The position numbers were made by a program, and so were the translations under genes. The notes beneath the pieces are model-generated. The model was not told the DNA's origin, did not search any database, and saw nothing but the letters and a program-made list of their open reading frames with translations. From Elysia crispata (Eukaryota > Mollusca > Gastropoda > Plakobranchidae), in assembly GCA_033675545.1 (NCBI GenBank), contig JAWDGP010000252.1, forward strand, positions 62,001-126,000: a stretch of DNA of 64,000 nucleotides, read 5' to 3'. Within the stretch, counting starts at the first letter, position 1, and each line of letters starts with the position of its first letter. Positions 11,616 through 23,645 of the stretch are shown here, one piece after another.

Positions 11616-14500
11616 ACTGCATGTATACTATCAGAACCACAGGTTTTGCTGTTTGGTTGTTTTTTGGGGGGCCGCCCTAACTTTTATATAAGTTTAGAAT
11701 GAGACTGAGATATCATTTCCTAATTCATTTGTTTTCGTTTTTTTCTCTAAATTGTACAATTATTTGTGTATCACTTTCTGCATTAACCTGGCTAGGAGAT
11801 TTGAAATTAAACACCAAGGTGTAAGTGAGACGTGTTAATTCTGCCTCCAGACTATTTTTGAGTAACAGTAAATGAAATTTTACTTGGTTCCAGAAATTTT
11901 TGAAAATTTCCTTATATTGCTCCAAGAACAACGTTTTAGCTAAGCCAGACCGACGATAAGTGCAGCTATGAGTGCCTTATCTTGATCCAGTAATGCCAAT
12001 AAAAGACTCAATAAAATAATTGCACTACCTAACCCATAATATAGGTCTATTACTTAGGCTTACAATTTAAAAAAGAATAAGCATATCTGGAGCAAAAGCA
12101 CACTCCGCACACTCCCCATGCCTCTTTATGTCTCAAGCTTAAGTGATTAATGCGTGGGACAAGGACAGCGCTAGTCAACCCTCAGCCTCTTTGGAGCAGA
12201 TGCTCCTTTGTGACTATTCACTGATTTTTTTTTTTACTGAAAATCTGTAAATTTTCGGAAAAATGGCACCACTGTTGATCGGGGTTACAGGAGGAAATAT
12301 ATCACAATGTGTGCCTGCTACCTGCTACGGCAGAGGCCTGTATCTTGCCTTGCCTTGATTTAGGTACCCCGTTATTAGGGCTCTACATTGATATTATTCC
12401 ACATTTGAAAATAAACAGTAAAACAGGGTTTTGAAAAAAACAAAAAAACAAACCCGCACATTGTTTACTTTTGATAATTTAAAAATACAATGTTCAAATT
12501 AAGTTAAATTGGGCTCCAATATGGGTTAGGTGTAATACTGTAAATGATTTCAATAAAGAACTGGAATATTTGATAGAATTTCATCTTAACTCTACAGCAA
12601 ACATCTAGACCTAGTGCATTCATGAGTTCATTCACATGTTATGAGATACGGCAATTTGTTTTTTTATAAGAAATTGACACTTGCATTGCCATTATGTATA
12701 GTTGTGCTTTAACTTAGTTTAAGCCACAATTAAAATAATTACATTGCTTTTGAAGGAAATTATTAATAAGCACGGGATATGGTCAAACTAGTGTGAGCTA
12801 AGGCTTATTCTGCAACCGTGTTTGAAAAGGCAAATATTATTTCTATGCCCATCTGTTGAAACAGTTTTCAGTGACATAATTTACATGATTTGTAATGTTG
12901 AAAATGTGAATAAACTACAGTAGTCTCTGGATACAAACAAGCCAGATAAATGCATGATGTAGTGGTCTAACAGATTTGTTACTTCGTTAGTTACTAGTAT
13001 ATATATTCTAAACACATGCTCACCATCTAAATGCATGCTTTGAGATCAGAATCGATTACAATTAAAAGGGAAAAGATCACCATTCTTAAGAAGGAATGGG
13101 TTTCATTTATCACAGGACAAGGAGTTATGTCTCTTTGCAAGCATAATTATGTATTCCTGTGCACTGAAACACATCTATAGTGAAAGAGGAGAGAAGGAAG
13201 AAAGTGGCTGAATCAACGTGTAAGCATGGGATGGTAGATAGTTACTATATGATAGGCCTTGAGAATTTAAGGGACATGTAGGCCCTAGAGATGCTCTATT
13301 AAAAAAAAAAAATCCAAATAACTGCTTGTCGCATGCCAGTCAACACGATATGCATCTAGCATAATATGTTCTTTCCTCCCCTTGATTCTCTCAGTTGCAT
13401 GGTTGCAAGCCTCACATCTAGTGTGTCAGTTATAAATCTGTGTAGAACTGCAGACCTATCCAGTCTGTACATTTTTTTTGTTGTTTAAGATATCACCGTC
13501 ATTTAGATCTATGGAAAAGATTTGCAACAATAAATATATGTCTACTCATAAGGACTTGAAATTGGAAACAAAAATTATGATTCTTAATAAATTGGAATCA
13601 AGCGGGACCCTGAATTTGCAGTCTAAACAGTAAGATCAAACAGCATTTCAAGATCTGCAGTAAACAAGTAAAGAAAGATGGAGAGCAATGTAAGTTTGAG
13701 AATCTACCACGGAAAAGAAATGTCAAAGAAGAAAAATGCCTTTAAGGTTTGGTTTGAACAGAAAAATGAACACTCAGAGATCAATACCCCTCTTTTGAAA
13801 AAAATACAATAAAAGCTGCACATTTCCTTGCGCAAGTGGGTCTTGAATTTTATTTGTCATTCCATTATTGATACAGGCAAAAAAAGAATGAAACAAATTA
13901 TAAATTAGAAAAAAAAGGTAATGGAAAATTGCTCGTATTTTACCCATTGTCCCCGCACAAGGTCTGGGCAATCAAGGGAAGCAACCTAGTATCTTTTGTA
14001 ATGTAATTAGGGAAAAAAATGTTTTATTACTTTTCATAAAGACAAGCATCTAGTAAATGCATGTCACTGAACCTCCAAAACACTCTGTATGTTTATTCAG
14101 AGACTACTGTACTAGATACTGTTTGGTATGGGCTTTCTTTTTTTCCTATTAAATGTTTCTTACGTCAAAGTCTAAAAAAGCAAAAACGAAATGAATCATC
14201 ATTATAATCAAACTCTCAGTGAAAAAAATCTGCCTTTACAACTTGGTTAAGTAATTTAGTTCCGAGTGTTTGGAAAATAAGGTCAGCAATAATTTTTTTA
14301 ACTAGTACTAAGTGTATTATTTAGCAATGCCAATCCAAAATTTCAAAGCTGTAACATTTACCTACTAATGATTGGAAGTTATAAAGCTTGCTCTCAAAAG
14401 AAGAAAACTTTAAATTTTGAGAATCGGTCCAGAAAAAAAAAGTTATGGAGATTTAAGTAATCCAAAAATGTGTATAGGTGTAAAGAGGAATAAATGGTCC
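11616..14500. other. Non-coding stretch, nothing assigned
   Basis: AT-rich DNA with scattered short open frames lacking coding character. I see no exon with splice sites and no recognisable protein motif on either strand. Confidence 0.4.
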
Positions 14501-14514
14501 AAAAAATGGACCTT

Positions 14515-15055
14515 TTTGGTGCTTTGTTTTTTGTTGCGAAGGAAGTTAAAACCTCCTAATTTCTTTATTTAGAAATATATTTCCTTGAAATTTGACATTG
14601 AAGTGTATTTTTTAATATAGAATCATAATTTGTCAGAGACAATTTTGACAGTTTTGTTTCTAAAGGTCAATTTCTGCATAAATTAGCATAAATTACTCTC
14701 TAATCCAAACTCGGGTTCCTTTATTTAGAACGTAAAACCTCCCTAATTCCTATATTTACCAAGATATTTCAATAAAATTTTGCAGGCAGAAGTATAATAC
14801 ATGTATCATTTAGATTCTTACTTCGTTAAAAGAAAATATATAGCATTCATATGCATTAGTTAATTTATGCATAAATTAGCATAAATTACCGTTTTATCAT
14901 TTCTTTGTAAATGTAATTTCAGAAGTTACCACCTACAAAATGTTCTTATCATAAGTATCATATAAATTGTATTTTTGTTTTGTTTCTTAATTTGTTAAAA
15001 TCAGCATGGTAAGTTTATGCATAAATTACGCTGATGGCATAAATTATCTTCCATT
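14515..15055 (+). repeat. Degenerate ~180-200-bp tandem repeat, about three copies
   Basis: Each copy has a block like AAAACCTCCTAATTYCTTTA and ends in GCATAAATTAGCATAAATTA; the ends lie near 14695, 14890 and 15045. The third copy is the most divergent. It may be an old satellite fragment or part of a non-autonomous element. No coding potential is visible. Confidence 0.55.
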
Positions 15056-15059
15056 CTAC

Positions 15060-18000
15060 ACTTGCTATGTAGAAATAAGGGTTACCGAAATAAGTGCCAT
15101 AATTTGCGACCCAAACCCCTGCAGGTAACGTTAGTCTAGAGCCATCCTTGCACATCTAAATCCATTATTCGTGGAATTAGAGCATCCATATTTTTCAACA
15201 AGAGCTTCTTTATCCATATTGAGGATATTAAAAAAAAAAGAAAAAAGAAAAAAAAAGGAGAAAATTCAAAGAAGCTTGCTTCAGATACAGAGAGATAATA
15301 CAATGTTCATTGAGCGTTTTTTATCCTTCAACTTCCTACGTTCGTGGGACTTGGTACACGTACCTAATTTGAATAGTAATAATAGCGTGACTGCTCATGG
15401 AATCACCCCAGCCTCAATGAGTTAGTTATTTGAGTTACAATATTGTATTTGGTAACTGAATCAGTCATACAGAACGCTCATTTCACATTTAACAGGATTA
15501 ATCTGATCAGACTCAACGCCCAATCTCCCTACCAAGAGCTAGATCTAGATCTAGATCTCACACGAATAGTTAGAAACCACCAATTAAATATAAGCAAACT
15601 TTGTAGAGAAGATGTTATCTTCATACGAAAAACATACTTAAGAAATAATTACTCTTTATAGGTGTACAGGCAACTGCAAATGTACCACTATTTATTTTTT
15701 TTCTTGAAAGAAAACAAACTATTTGTTTTAAAAGCGGAGAACAGTCCCCATATTGTAGATGCGCTAATGGATTATTTTAAACTGAATACTATAGGGGGTA
15801 TAAGTTAAGTCAACATACTACTCCAAGCGCTTTGAGTAAAAATTGTTTGAAAGAAAGTCATGTTTCTAAAGTGCTCTAAATTTATTAAAAATAGAATGAA
15901 TACTTTATGTTTTAATAGCACTTTAATGTTTTAAAATCCGATAGCTATCCATTTTATTTACGTAGATCTACCCTAAGCAGCCCTTTGCAAGTAATTATTA
16001 GAATAGTGACAATCCAATAAGATAAACTTGCCTAACCCAGTTCACATGCTCTCGACCAATGAGAGAAGCGCTCTTAGCCATGTGACGTCACAAACCAAAC
16101 GTCAGTTTGTGCGCTACACCAAAGGCTTAGCAGGCCGGCTCACCTTGAATGTCAAGTGTCATTATTTTGAGAGGGTGGGTGTCTTTCAAAGACGAATACG
16201 AGCAAATACGCGGACAAAAAGTAATGTAAGTAAGTAAAAATGGCACAAGTAATGATAAAAAATTATCTGTCCAAAGACGAAATGTGTAGTCCCAGTAGTT
16301 TTAGAGAGCAGCGAACGAAAAGAAAAAAAATAGTTCAGAAACAACACTTCCAGACAGCCGATCAATACAGTTTTACACCAGAAGTATAGAAGATTATCTT
16401 TTCTGATTGTACACCAAGTTTCATCGCGATACGTTATAAAATGACGCTGTAGTTAAAATTATAAAACGACAACCGTAGCTTAATCGCAGCCCATTTTTTT
16501 GCCTAGATCTACGGGCCGTGGCGCACTGAATTTTAGCTAGAGTTGTCTAGCCTGCGGACATCAGATTGGCATTGCTATATTATTCTAGTCATGTACTTTT
16601 TTTTTTTTTTAACAGTAATTTGACATATGAATACTTTCAATGTGTTTATCTGACAATGAACCAGCACACAACACCTGCATATATCCGACTCTAGTGACAA
16701 AACTACCACTGGAGTTTTTAAAAATATTTTTATTTAAATTAAATGCACTTGCCCCAGTAAATATTGATAGAATGTGCTAAATGAGTAAATCTTCAATGTG
16801 TTATGTGTACAAAAAGATAATGTTTCCCTGTCCTGTGAACAGTATTTGATATGTGATTTTGTAAGGTATGGTAGGGTAGGCCTACATTCTATGATGCTTT
16901 GATAGATCTTGAAAACAAAAGATTTTTTGGTCATCTATTTTTTTTTGTGCATGACAATTTGAGATTTGATTTCAGGTTCAAATTTCCATTCATATAATAA
17001 ATAGATTTAATTATTGTATTTAAATATATATGTATGCTCTTTGATGTTCAATATTTTTTTTATAATTTGGGAACATTTTTGTCTCATGTTCGTGAAACAC
17101 ACCATAGTTAAATTAACCCTTTTGAGTATAACAGGCCCACATTCGGAATCATTAGGTCTCCAATGTGTTTATGATTATAATTATGCACGCCTGTCCTAAC
17201 CCAGAAGTCTTGGCTCCTAGATCTAGCTTAGACTTGAATCTAGACTCTAGATGTTGTGAGGTAAAAAGATGTAAAATTTTACCAAGGCGTATGAATCATA
17301 ATTTTTGAGTGAATTTAACAGGTTGACGACTCACCGATTGCAAACATAACTGAAAGTCTGGGGAAATATAAATCAAACATGTTCAGCTCTTGTAAGTTTG
17401 ATTCTGTGATTAGGGCTAAGTATTGGATTCCGAAAAACGTTTTTCCTTGTTGTCTAGCGCATGAAAATTTGTGATTGTAAAACTGAAAGAATGCTTTGAC
17501 AGATCTACAATTCATTTACATTCAGTTTCACTATAGTACGGCAGCCATTTGACTAAACACTTCCGTCTTCCGTATAATATCCCATCGTGCTTTGCCAAAA
17601 TAAAATTGTAGGGGGGGGGAAAGGGGTCACGTGACTTCAACTCTTCTCATCGAGCTATAAATAACTCCACAACCCTTTGGCTGCCTTCTGCATCGTTTTT
17701 CCTGAGCTTTAGAATTGTGTTCAACTGAACGATAACAGTTATACTAATGTTATTGTTAATGACTTTGTAAGCGTTTTGAATCGGTTTATAATGTAATGAA
17801 AACTTATGGAAACTCGCTGTTTCAAATTTAAAAATTCAATACGCACAAAAGTTACTATCTGCAACTAAATCGATACATACAGCCAGTGTTATTTGCAATC
17901 CAAATATCTTTTAGGCGATGGATCAATTCATCTACTAAAAATGAGTTTTGATATCGAGGCTTACAAGTACCGTGGCAGTGGAGTTACCAAGCCATGTAAC

Positions 18001-19770
18001 CTAGACCTACATTATCGAAATGGATGTGATATAAATTTTTGTTTCAAATTAGTATTAAGATTTAACCATGTAAAAAACTGATCTAAAATCCCAAAGAAGA
18101 AAATTCATCACAGTGAGCTGAACTTCGCTCGCCTATCTTATGAGATGGTTGCCGGTGATAATTAATTTAAAGATATTGACACCAGTATCGTAACGGACGC
18201 TCCGTTAGGTCCAAAGTGTTTGTACAAAAAATAAAAAAATCGCACAAGAAAAGACACAACGAGACTGCTTTGTCCAGTGTGAAATCATTACTCTCCCCCT
18301 CCTCACTCTTTGCGATTTTACTCACCTAGATCTGGTCAGTTTTTTTAAACTACTTTCAAGATACGATATGTATGGGAATTTCAGACTTCTCACTTAAAAA
18401 AAAAAAAAGAAAAACTCCAAGTCGATTTGTTTATTTGATATATAATGATTGTTTGATATAGTCCGTTCAAAATGCTTTAGGTCCTATTTGCATTTATCAG
18501 TTTAACGTCCATGGGGTAGTTATCGACGCTAAGTTACAGTATTGAAAATGGCGAAAAAGATTAGCCTGACTATCGCCCAAAATCTTTGCATAATGTTTCT
18601 AATTGTGTTAAAACAGTTCAAATGAATATATACTATTTTAATGTACCCTAAGCATATAACAAGCGTTTTTGGTCTCCAGCTGTTGAAAGTTAGAAACGAG
18701 CTATAAACAGGAGATGGGAGGGAATAACGCAGGGAGATGGTTCAGGGCTTACAATAGCTAATGCTTGTCGAAAAATCTAGTTCATATAATTATGTAAGGG
18801 GTGCAACTCGCTAACGATCACAAGTCGGGGTTATTGGAGCGAGACACCTTTTGGTCGCCTTGTGCAGGGGTCGGCGTGCACATTGGTGCTTGTCGACAGT
18901 GCATCGTTGACTCATAGTTGTAGGTATTTGGGCACACCTCTAGTTTTCTAAAGTTCTTTGTTAGTTTTGTTATTTTTAGTTCCCTCTTTTTCTAGCAGAA
19001 ATCTAGAAACTTCTAAATAGTACATGTAACATTACGCTGTTATTTTCATCATTATGCTTTCGAAAAACGCATTATCTCTATACGTCTATAGTTAATAGTT
19101 TTAATTATATTTGGCTCTCTTTGTAAACCTATATTCTATTTATCAGCTTGTCCGGTTGTGAATTATGAAAGATCTTATTTTGGTTGTGTATGTATCTACT
19201 CGCTGTAGTTAGGACCCCAACTAGAGCACGGGGTAAAATTTAGCGCACGTTCTCGTCACACTCAAAGTGACAGGACGCGTTTTCTTACTGTGTTAAAGTT
19301 TTAAGAAGATCTAAGCCACGTTCCATTTCTTTGTACCTTAATTAAAGAGAAGTTAATGTAGCTCATTCGTGAATCGTGTGCTAGACAGCGGGTCTAGTTG
19401 GGTTTATTTTTTTTGGTTGGGTTTTACTTTTATTTTTTTTAGTTGGATTTTACTTTTATTTTTTAGTTTGGATTTTGTTTTTATTCCGTTTTGTTTTTAT
19501 TTTTATTTCAGCTTTATTTTTATTCATTTTTATCTCTTTGGATTTTTATCTAATTGGGTTTTATTTCCCTGAGTTTTTATTTCCTTTGTTATTTTCTTAG
19601 GATTTATTTCCCTGAGTTTTATTTCCTTGGTTTTTATTTTTCCGAATTCTGGATTACTGATAAGTTTGATAAGCTCGATTGTCGCCGCTTAACTGTATTA
19701 GCCTGTATCCTTCTGTTGGTTATCTTTAATAGTATTTGACTTCGATTGATCTGTCTGAGCTGAACTCTAC
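15060..19770. other. Long stretch without a supported gene
   Basis: Several short open frames (for example 15171-15425, 15443-15661, 16028-16237) lack recognisable domains. Possible promoter-like features are a CRE-like TGACGTCA at about 16083-16090 and a TATA-like CTATAAATAA at about 17655-17664, preceded by an E-box CACGTG (about 17629) and followed by a CATCGTTT context. No associated coding exon was recognised. A T-rich tract fills 19400-19640. Confidence 0.35.
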
Positions 19771-21062
19771 TGCTTTTATACTGACTTACTGACTTACTTA
19801 TTGCCGTGTCGCATCCCAGTTCACCGTCTGTGACGCTTCGGCAGCTTTCTCTATCCTCGCAGAGAGTTCTCTCCACTGTTTCCTGTCCTTTGCGAGCTCA
19901 GTGATTTTGACCAGATCATCGGTTGAATGGAGTCTAAAATGGTCAATTAGTCCTAGATCTCTGTTCAGTACGATTGGGAGAGTTGTTGTCGGCCGTCCTC
20001 TTAGTTTGTGGCCATATTGGATGAAGTAGGCTCTTGTTGCTCTGTTGGCAGGGATGTCGCTGTCTCTACGAAGAATATGCCCAAAGAGGTTCCACCGGGC
20101 TTTTAGAATTTGCAGCGAGAGGGGCTTTTCCTGGCATTTTTAGTACAGTGACTTATTTGTGATTTTTACTGGAAATTTAATGTTTAGGACCTTTTTCAGT
20201 TGTTTTCGGTGGAAAGCGTTTATTTTCTCTTCTTCGGTGAGAGTCAGTGCCCATGTGCTACAGTTGTATAGTAGTATGGATTTCACAAGGGACTTATAAA
20301 GTTGTATTTTGGTTGTGGTTTTGAGTTTATTTCCTTTCATCCACAAGTGGTAAAGCTTGTTGAGGGCTGCGGTGGAGAGCTGTTTTCTCCGTTCTACATC
20401 CTCGAGATCACCAATGAGTGAGCCCACTTTCTTTGAGTTTTTCCAGTCTTCCTCGTTTTTTGAAAGAGCTGTGAATTCTGTTTTGTCTGTGTTTACTTTT
20501 AGTTGGTACTTATGTAGCGTTTCTTGGATTTCGTTGATGTTAACGTAGTCCTGTCCGATAAAATCCACGTCGTCTGCGTAAGCTATCTCGTTTGGAATTT
20601 CTTTTTCATATTTCACTATTGGTCTGGGTAGTGTGGTTCTGACCTCCTTCAGAGCGTGTTCTAGATAGACAATAAAAAGGACTGGACTAAGGCTATCTCC
20701 TTGGGGAGTCCCGACATTGCTTATAAATGTATTTGTTTTTGTGGCGCCATTGATTCTTGTTTTTATTTTTGTATTGCTCAAAAGAAAGCGTATTATTCTC
20801 AGCTCATCTTCGTTTACGATTGTTGCGATTATGTTGAGCAGTTGGTTTCTATCTATTGTGTCAAACGCCGCGCTCATGTCAATCCCTGAAATTTTTATGA
20901 TGACATCTTCTTTCAGTGTTTTTGCGGCCAACCATTTGTGGGTCCAGACAACATCTGCCGTGCTACGGTCTGGGCGGAATCCACTTTGACTCTTCGATAG
21001 GTATTCTTCTACAAAGGGTCTTATCCTGTTCAAAGTGATGATTGACAAGGCTTTGCGGAAAT
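19771..21062 (-). mobile_element. 5'-truncated LINE (non-LTR retrotransposon)
   Basis: A minus-strand reverse transcriptase coding trace runs from the fingers region to the ORF end. Its C-terminal frame closes at about 19799 with WDATRQ and a stop. The 3' end carries a short tandem tail on the minus strand built from TAAGTCAG units, as is common for LINE tails made of simple repeats. The upstream half (endonuclease and most of the N-terminal RT) is missing, which is the usual outcome of incomplete target-primed reverse transcription. I cannot fix the clade; the C-terminal WxxLxxxxxxAAEASQTxxWDATRQ pattern is frequent in mollusc and flatworm LINEs. Confidence 0.85.
19797..21048 (-). pseudogene. 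LINE reverse transcriptase fragment
   Basis: The open part (21048-20140) reads SGFRPDRSTADVVWTHKWLA, then IDMSAAFDTIDR with the first catalytic aspartate, GTPQGDSLSPVLF, and the YADD catalytic box in EIAYADDVDFIGQ. It continues through the thumb, with LVKSILLYNCSTWALT, to NKSLY. An in-frame TAA at 20140-20142 interrupts the frame. The same frame then continues with KCQEKPLSLQILKARWNLFG, LRGRPTTTLPIVLNRDLGL and WRELSARIEKAAEASQ to its natural stop. Apart from that stop and the missing 5' half, the copy is well preserved, so the insertion is not very old. The first methionine at 21048 is not a real start. Confidence 0.85.
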
Positions 21063-21400
21063 TGTATCCTGTGAAAGGGATTTAGATGTGAGACCTTCCT
21101 TATTTTCTTTTTTTCTAACATCACTTTCCTCTTTTTTAGTAAAATTTTAGCTGTATTTTATATAACTTGCACCTGAGTTGTGTTGAAGTCAGAACTAACG
21201 TCTACGCTGTTGTATTTTGTACTGTGCTTTGGTGCTGATCCCTACTAGTCTAGGTTGAGGAGGGAAGTAAGCCCCCCTCACATATAGGCTACCTAAGCTC
21301 TAAAAAAACATTCCAGATTACAAGACGCACCATGTACCAGTTCTCCTGAAAAAAAAAATAAACTATTTTTTTTTGGTGTTACAAGAGGGAAAAAAAAGGA
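21063..21400. other. Non-coding flank of the LINE
   Basis: T-rich then mixed sequence with no recognised feature, leading into the GATA/GA simple-repeat block. Confidence 0.4.
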
Positions 21401-21419
21401 AGAGGGGGGGGGGGGGCTG

Positions 21420-21615
<196 letters not shown>

Positions 21616-21964
21616 GTCGGGCGGGAACGGGACTGAGTCATGAAAGGGCTCTTCAGGTTGGGAAAGTCAAATTTACTAAAACTAAAAGCCTTAAGCGTAA
21701 TAAGTGTATTATGTTTCTTGGGTAATTATTTAATTGAAGCAACAAGGATCGGGAGTACATGTATTGTTCGTTTAGGATTGAAACGCTAACGGGACGTGAA
21801 AAATAATGGAATCAATAATATGTTTATCAAATTTACAAAAAAGCGCCAAGTTTGGCTAACCCTGCAACATGAATTTTGATAATTGTATAAATTACAATTT
21901 CTTGTGTACTATACCCGATGCTGAAGTAGATCTGCCACTTTCAAATCGGCTTGCACAGCCACCC

Positions 21965-22042
21965 CAGACGGTGTACCTAGATTCATCCTGGAGCTACACG
22001 ATCAGACGGTGTACCTAGATTCATCCTGGAGCTACACGATCG
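21965..22042 (+). repeat. Exact 38-bp tandem duplication
   Basis: The block beginning CAGACGGTGTACCTAGATTC occurs twice head to tail (21965 and 22003). It is a small local duplication next to the 94-bp minisatellite. Confidence 0.85.
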
Positions 22043-22139
22043 TCTCTCCGAGACGCAAGGATGTCGACGACGAGTAGATCTGAACGCCTATGAACCTCTC
22101 CTAGCCTCATTTTGTCCGCCACGTCAATTTGATTTGTGT

Positions 22140-22490
22140 TAGTGAATCAGGCACAACTGGCAACAGGAATCTGCTGCTGTTGGCGAGGACAGGTACAGTA
22201 ACTGTTGAAAACAAGAAACAACTGCTGGTGCTGCTTGTGAGTCAGGCACAACTGACAACAGGAATCTGCTGCTGTTGGCGAGGGCAGGTACAGTAACTGT
22301 TACAAGAAGAAACAACTGCTGGTGCTGCTTGTGAATCAGGCACAACTGACAACAGGAATCTGCTGCTGTTGGCGAGGGCAGGTACAGTAACTGTTACAAG
22401 AAGAAACAACTGCTGGTGCTGCTTGTGAATCAGGCACAACTGACAGCAGGAATCTGCTGCTTTTGGCGAGAAGAGGTACAGTTAGAGAGG
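22140..22490 (+). repeat. 94-95-bp minisatellite, about 3.7 copies
   Basis: The anchor TCAGGCACAACTG recurs at 22147, 22242, 22336 and 22430, so the spacing is 95, 94, 94. Copies are more than 90% alike and the last one degenerates near 22480. Minus-strand open frames (VPDSQAAPAVVSS...) span the copies because the repeat lacks stops in one frame; nothing supports a gene. Confidence 0.9.
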
Positions 22491-23564
22491 AGGTACAGTG
22501 ACAGTCGGAATCTGATATTAGTGCTGCTAGGGAGAGCAGAAGAATGAGGATATTGTTGCCTATATGAGCAGACACAATTGACATGAAAAAGAAAAGAACA
22601 AAACAAAACAAAAACAAAACAAAAAACATCCTGACCATAACTGACAGCAGGAAATTGCAACCACCCTAATGTTGTATTAGTTTTAAACCTGACTTTGTTT
22701 ATGAAGAATGTATTGCCCAAGAATAAGTTACGAGTTGAAAAAAAAAGTTTAAGGAAGATATCGTGAGACTTAATTTAGATTGATCGTTCATGTTTTTGTC
22801 AGATTTTCCTTAACGATGAATCATTCGTGTGTTGTTCAGCCCTTCTGTAATGAATTGTACTATAAGTTTATCTATTCATTTTCTCACCCTTATTTGGTGC
22901 GTAACTTTTGGGTAGCGGATCGACTAGATCTAAGTACATTGTCTTATTTAGTTGCATAATGTTTGTATTTCAAGCCTAAGAACTTAGTCTTGTTTATTGA
23001 ACACAGCCTGCACTTGTATGGCCTAGATTCTTAGACCTAATTCTAGCATAGTAATGATCTCGCCACCCCTTGTTTACATTTGTTTCGATTAGTTGCTATT
23101 TTAGAGCGCATTGCTTATGACGTGTACCAAGAATATTCTCTTACAATTTGTGCAATTCCTCTTCTGGACGATTCGACGAGATTTTGTATAAATAAGAGTC
23201 GAATGATGTTCAGGCAGATAACATGTGGGACCTTAAGAGATTATTAAGTCTACCTACAGTCGGTGATTATGAAGTCAACGTCAAGTCTACCTTCAGTGAT
23301 TATACAGCGAGTTCAAGAGTCAATCTACAGCGATTGTAGAGTCAAGCTCTTGTGTTAGATATAACAATTTACAGTTTTTACTTGCGGACTTCAGACTTAT
23401 TTTCTACGGACGAATCGTCTGATTGGCTGTGTATATTTTCATACCGCTAGACAAACAGAGCGTAACAGATCACCCCCATCAAAATCAGTTACACCTGCTT
23501 TAAGATAAAACTAAAATCTGAAAGCCTAGATCAATTTATATCTCACTCAGTTCCACATGAAAAT

Positions 23565-23645
23565 CAGGGGTGGCGACTAGCCACGTCTATAGAGCGCCAG
23601 ATTTTGGAAGTGATAGGTTCAAAGCTTGTCTATTTGTTGGTTGCG
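23565..23645 (+). repeat. Possible tRNA-derived SINE head
   Basis: The sequence GGTGGCGACTAGCCACG is followed by TATAGAGCGCCAG and then GATAGGTTCAAAG. These could be an A-box-like and a B-box-like element of a tRNA-related SINE promoter at the usual spacing. The B box deviates from GGTTCRANNCC and no tail is obvious, so the call is weak. Confidence 0.25.

Noticed and set aside
19369-19739. Phe-rich open frames resembling membrane proteins
   Set aside because: They are translations of a T-rich low-complexity tract.
22139-22720. Overlapping open frames with VPDSQAAPAVVSS repeats
   Set aside because: They follow the 94-bp minisatellite and shift with it; no coding support.
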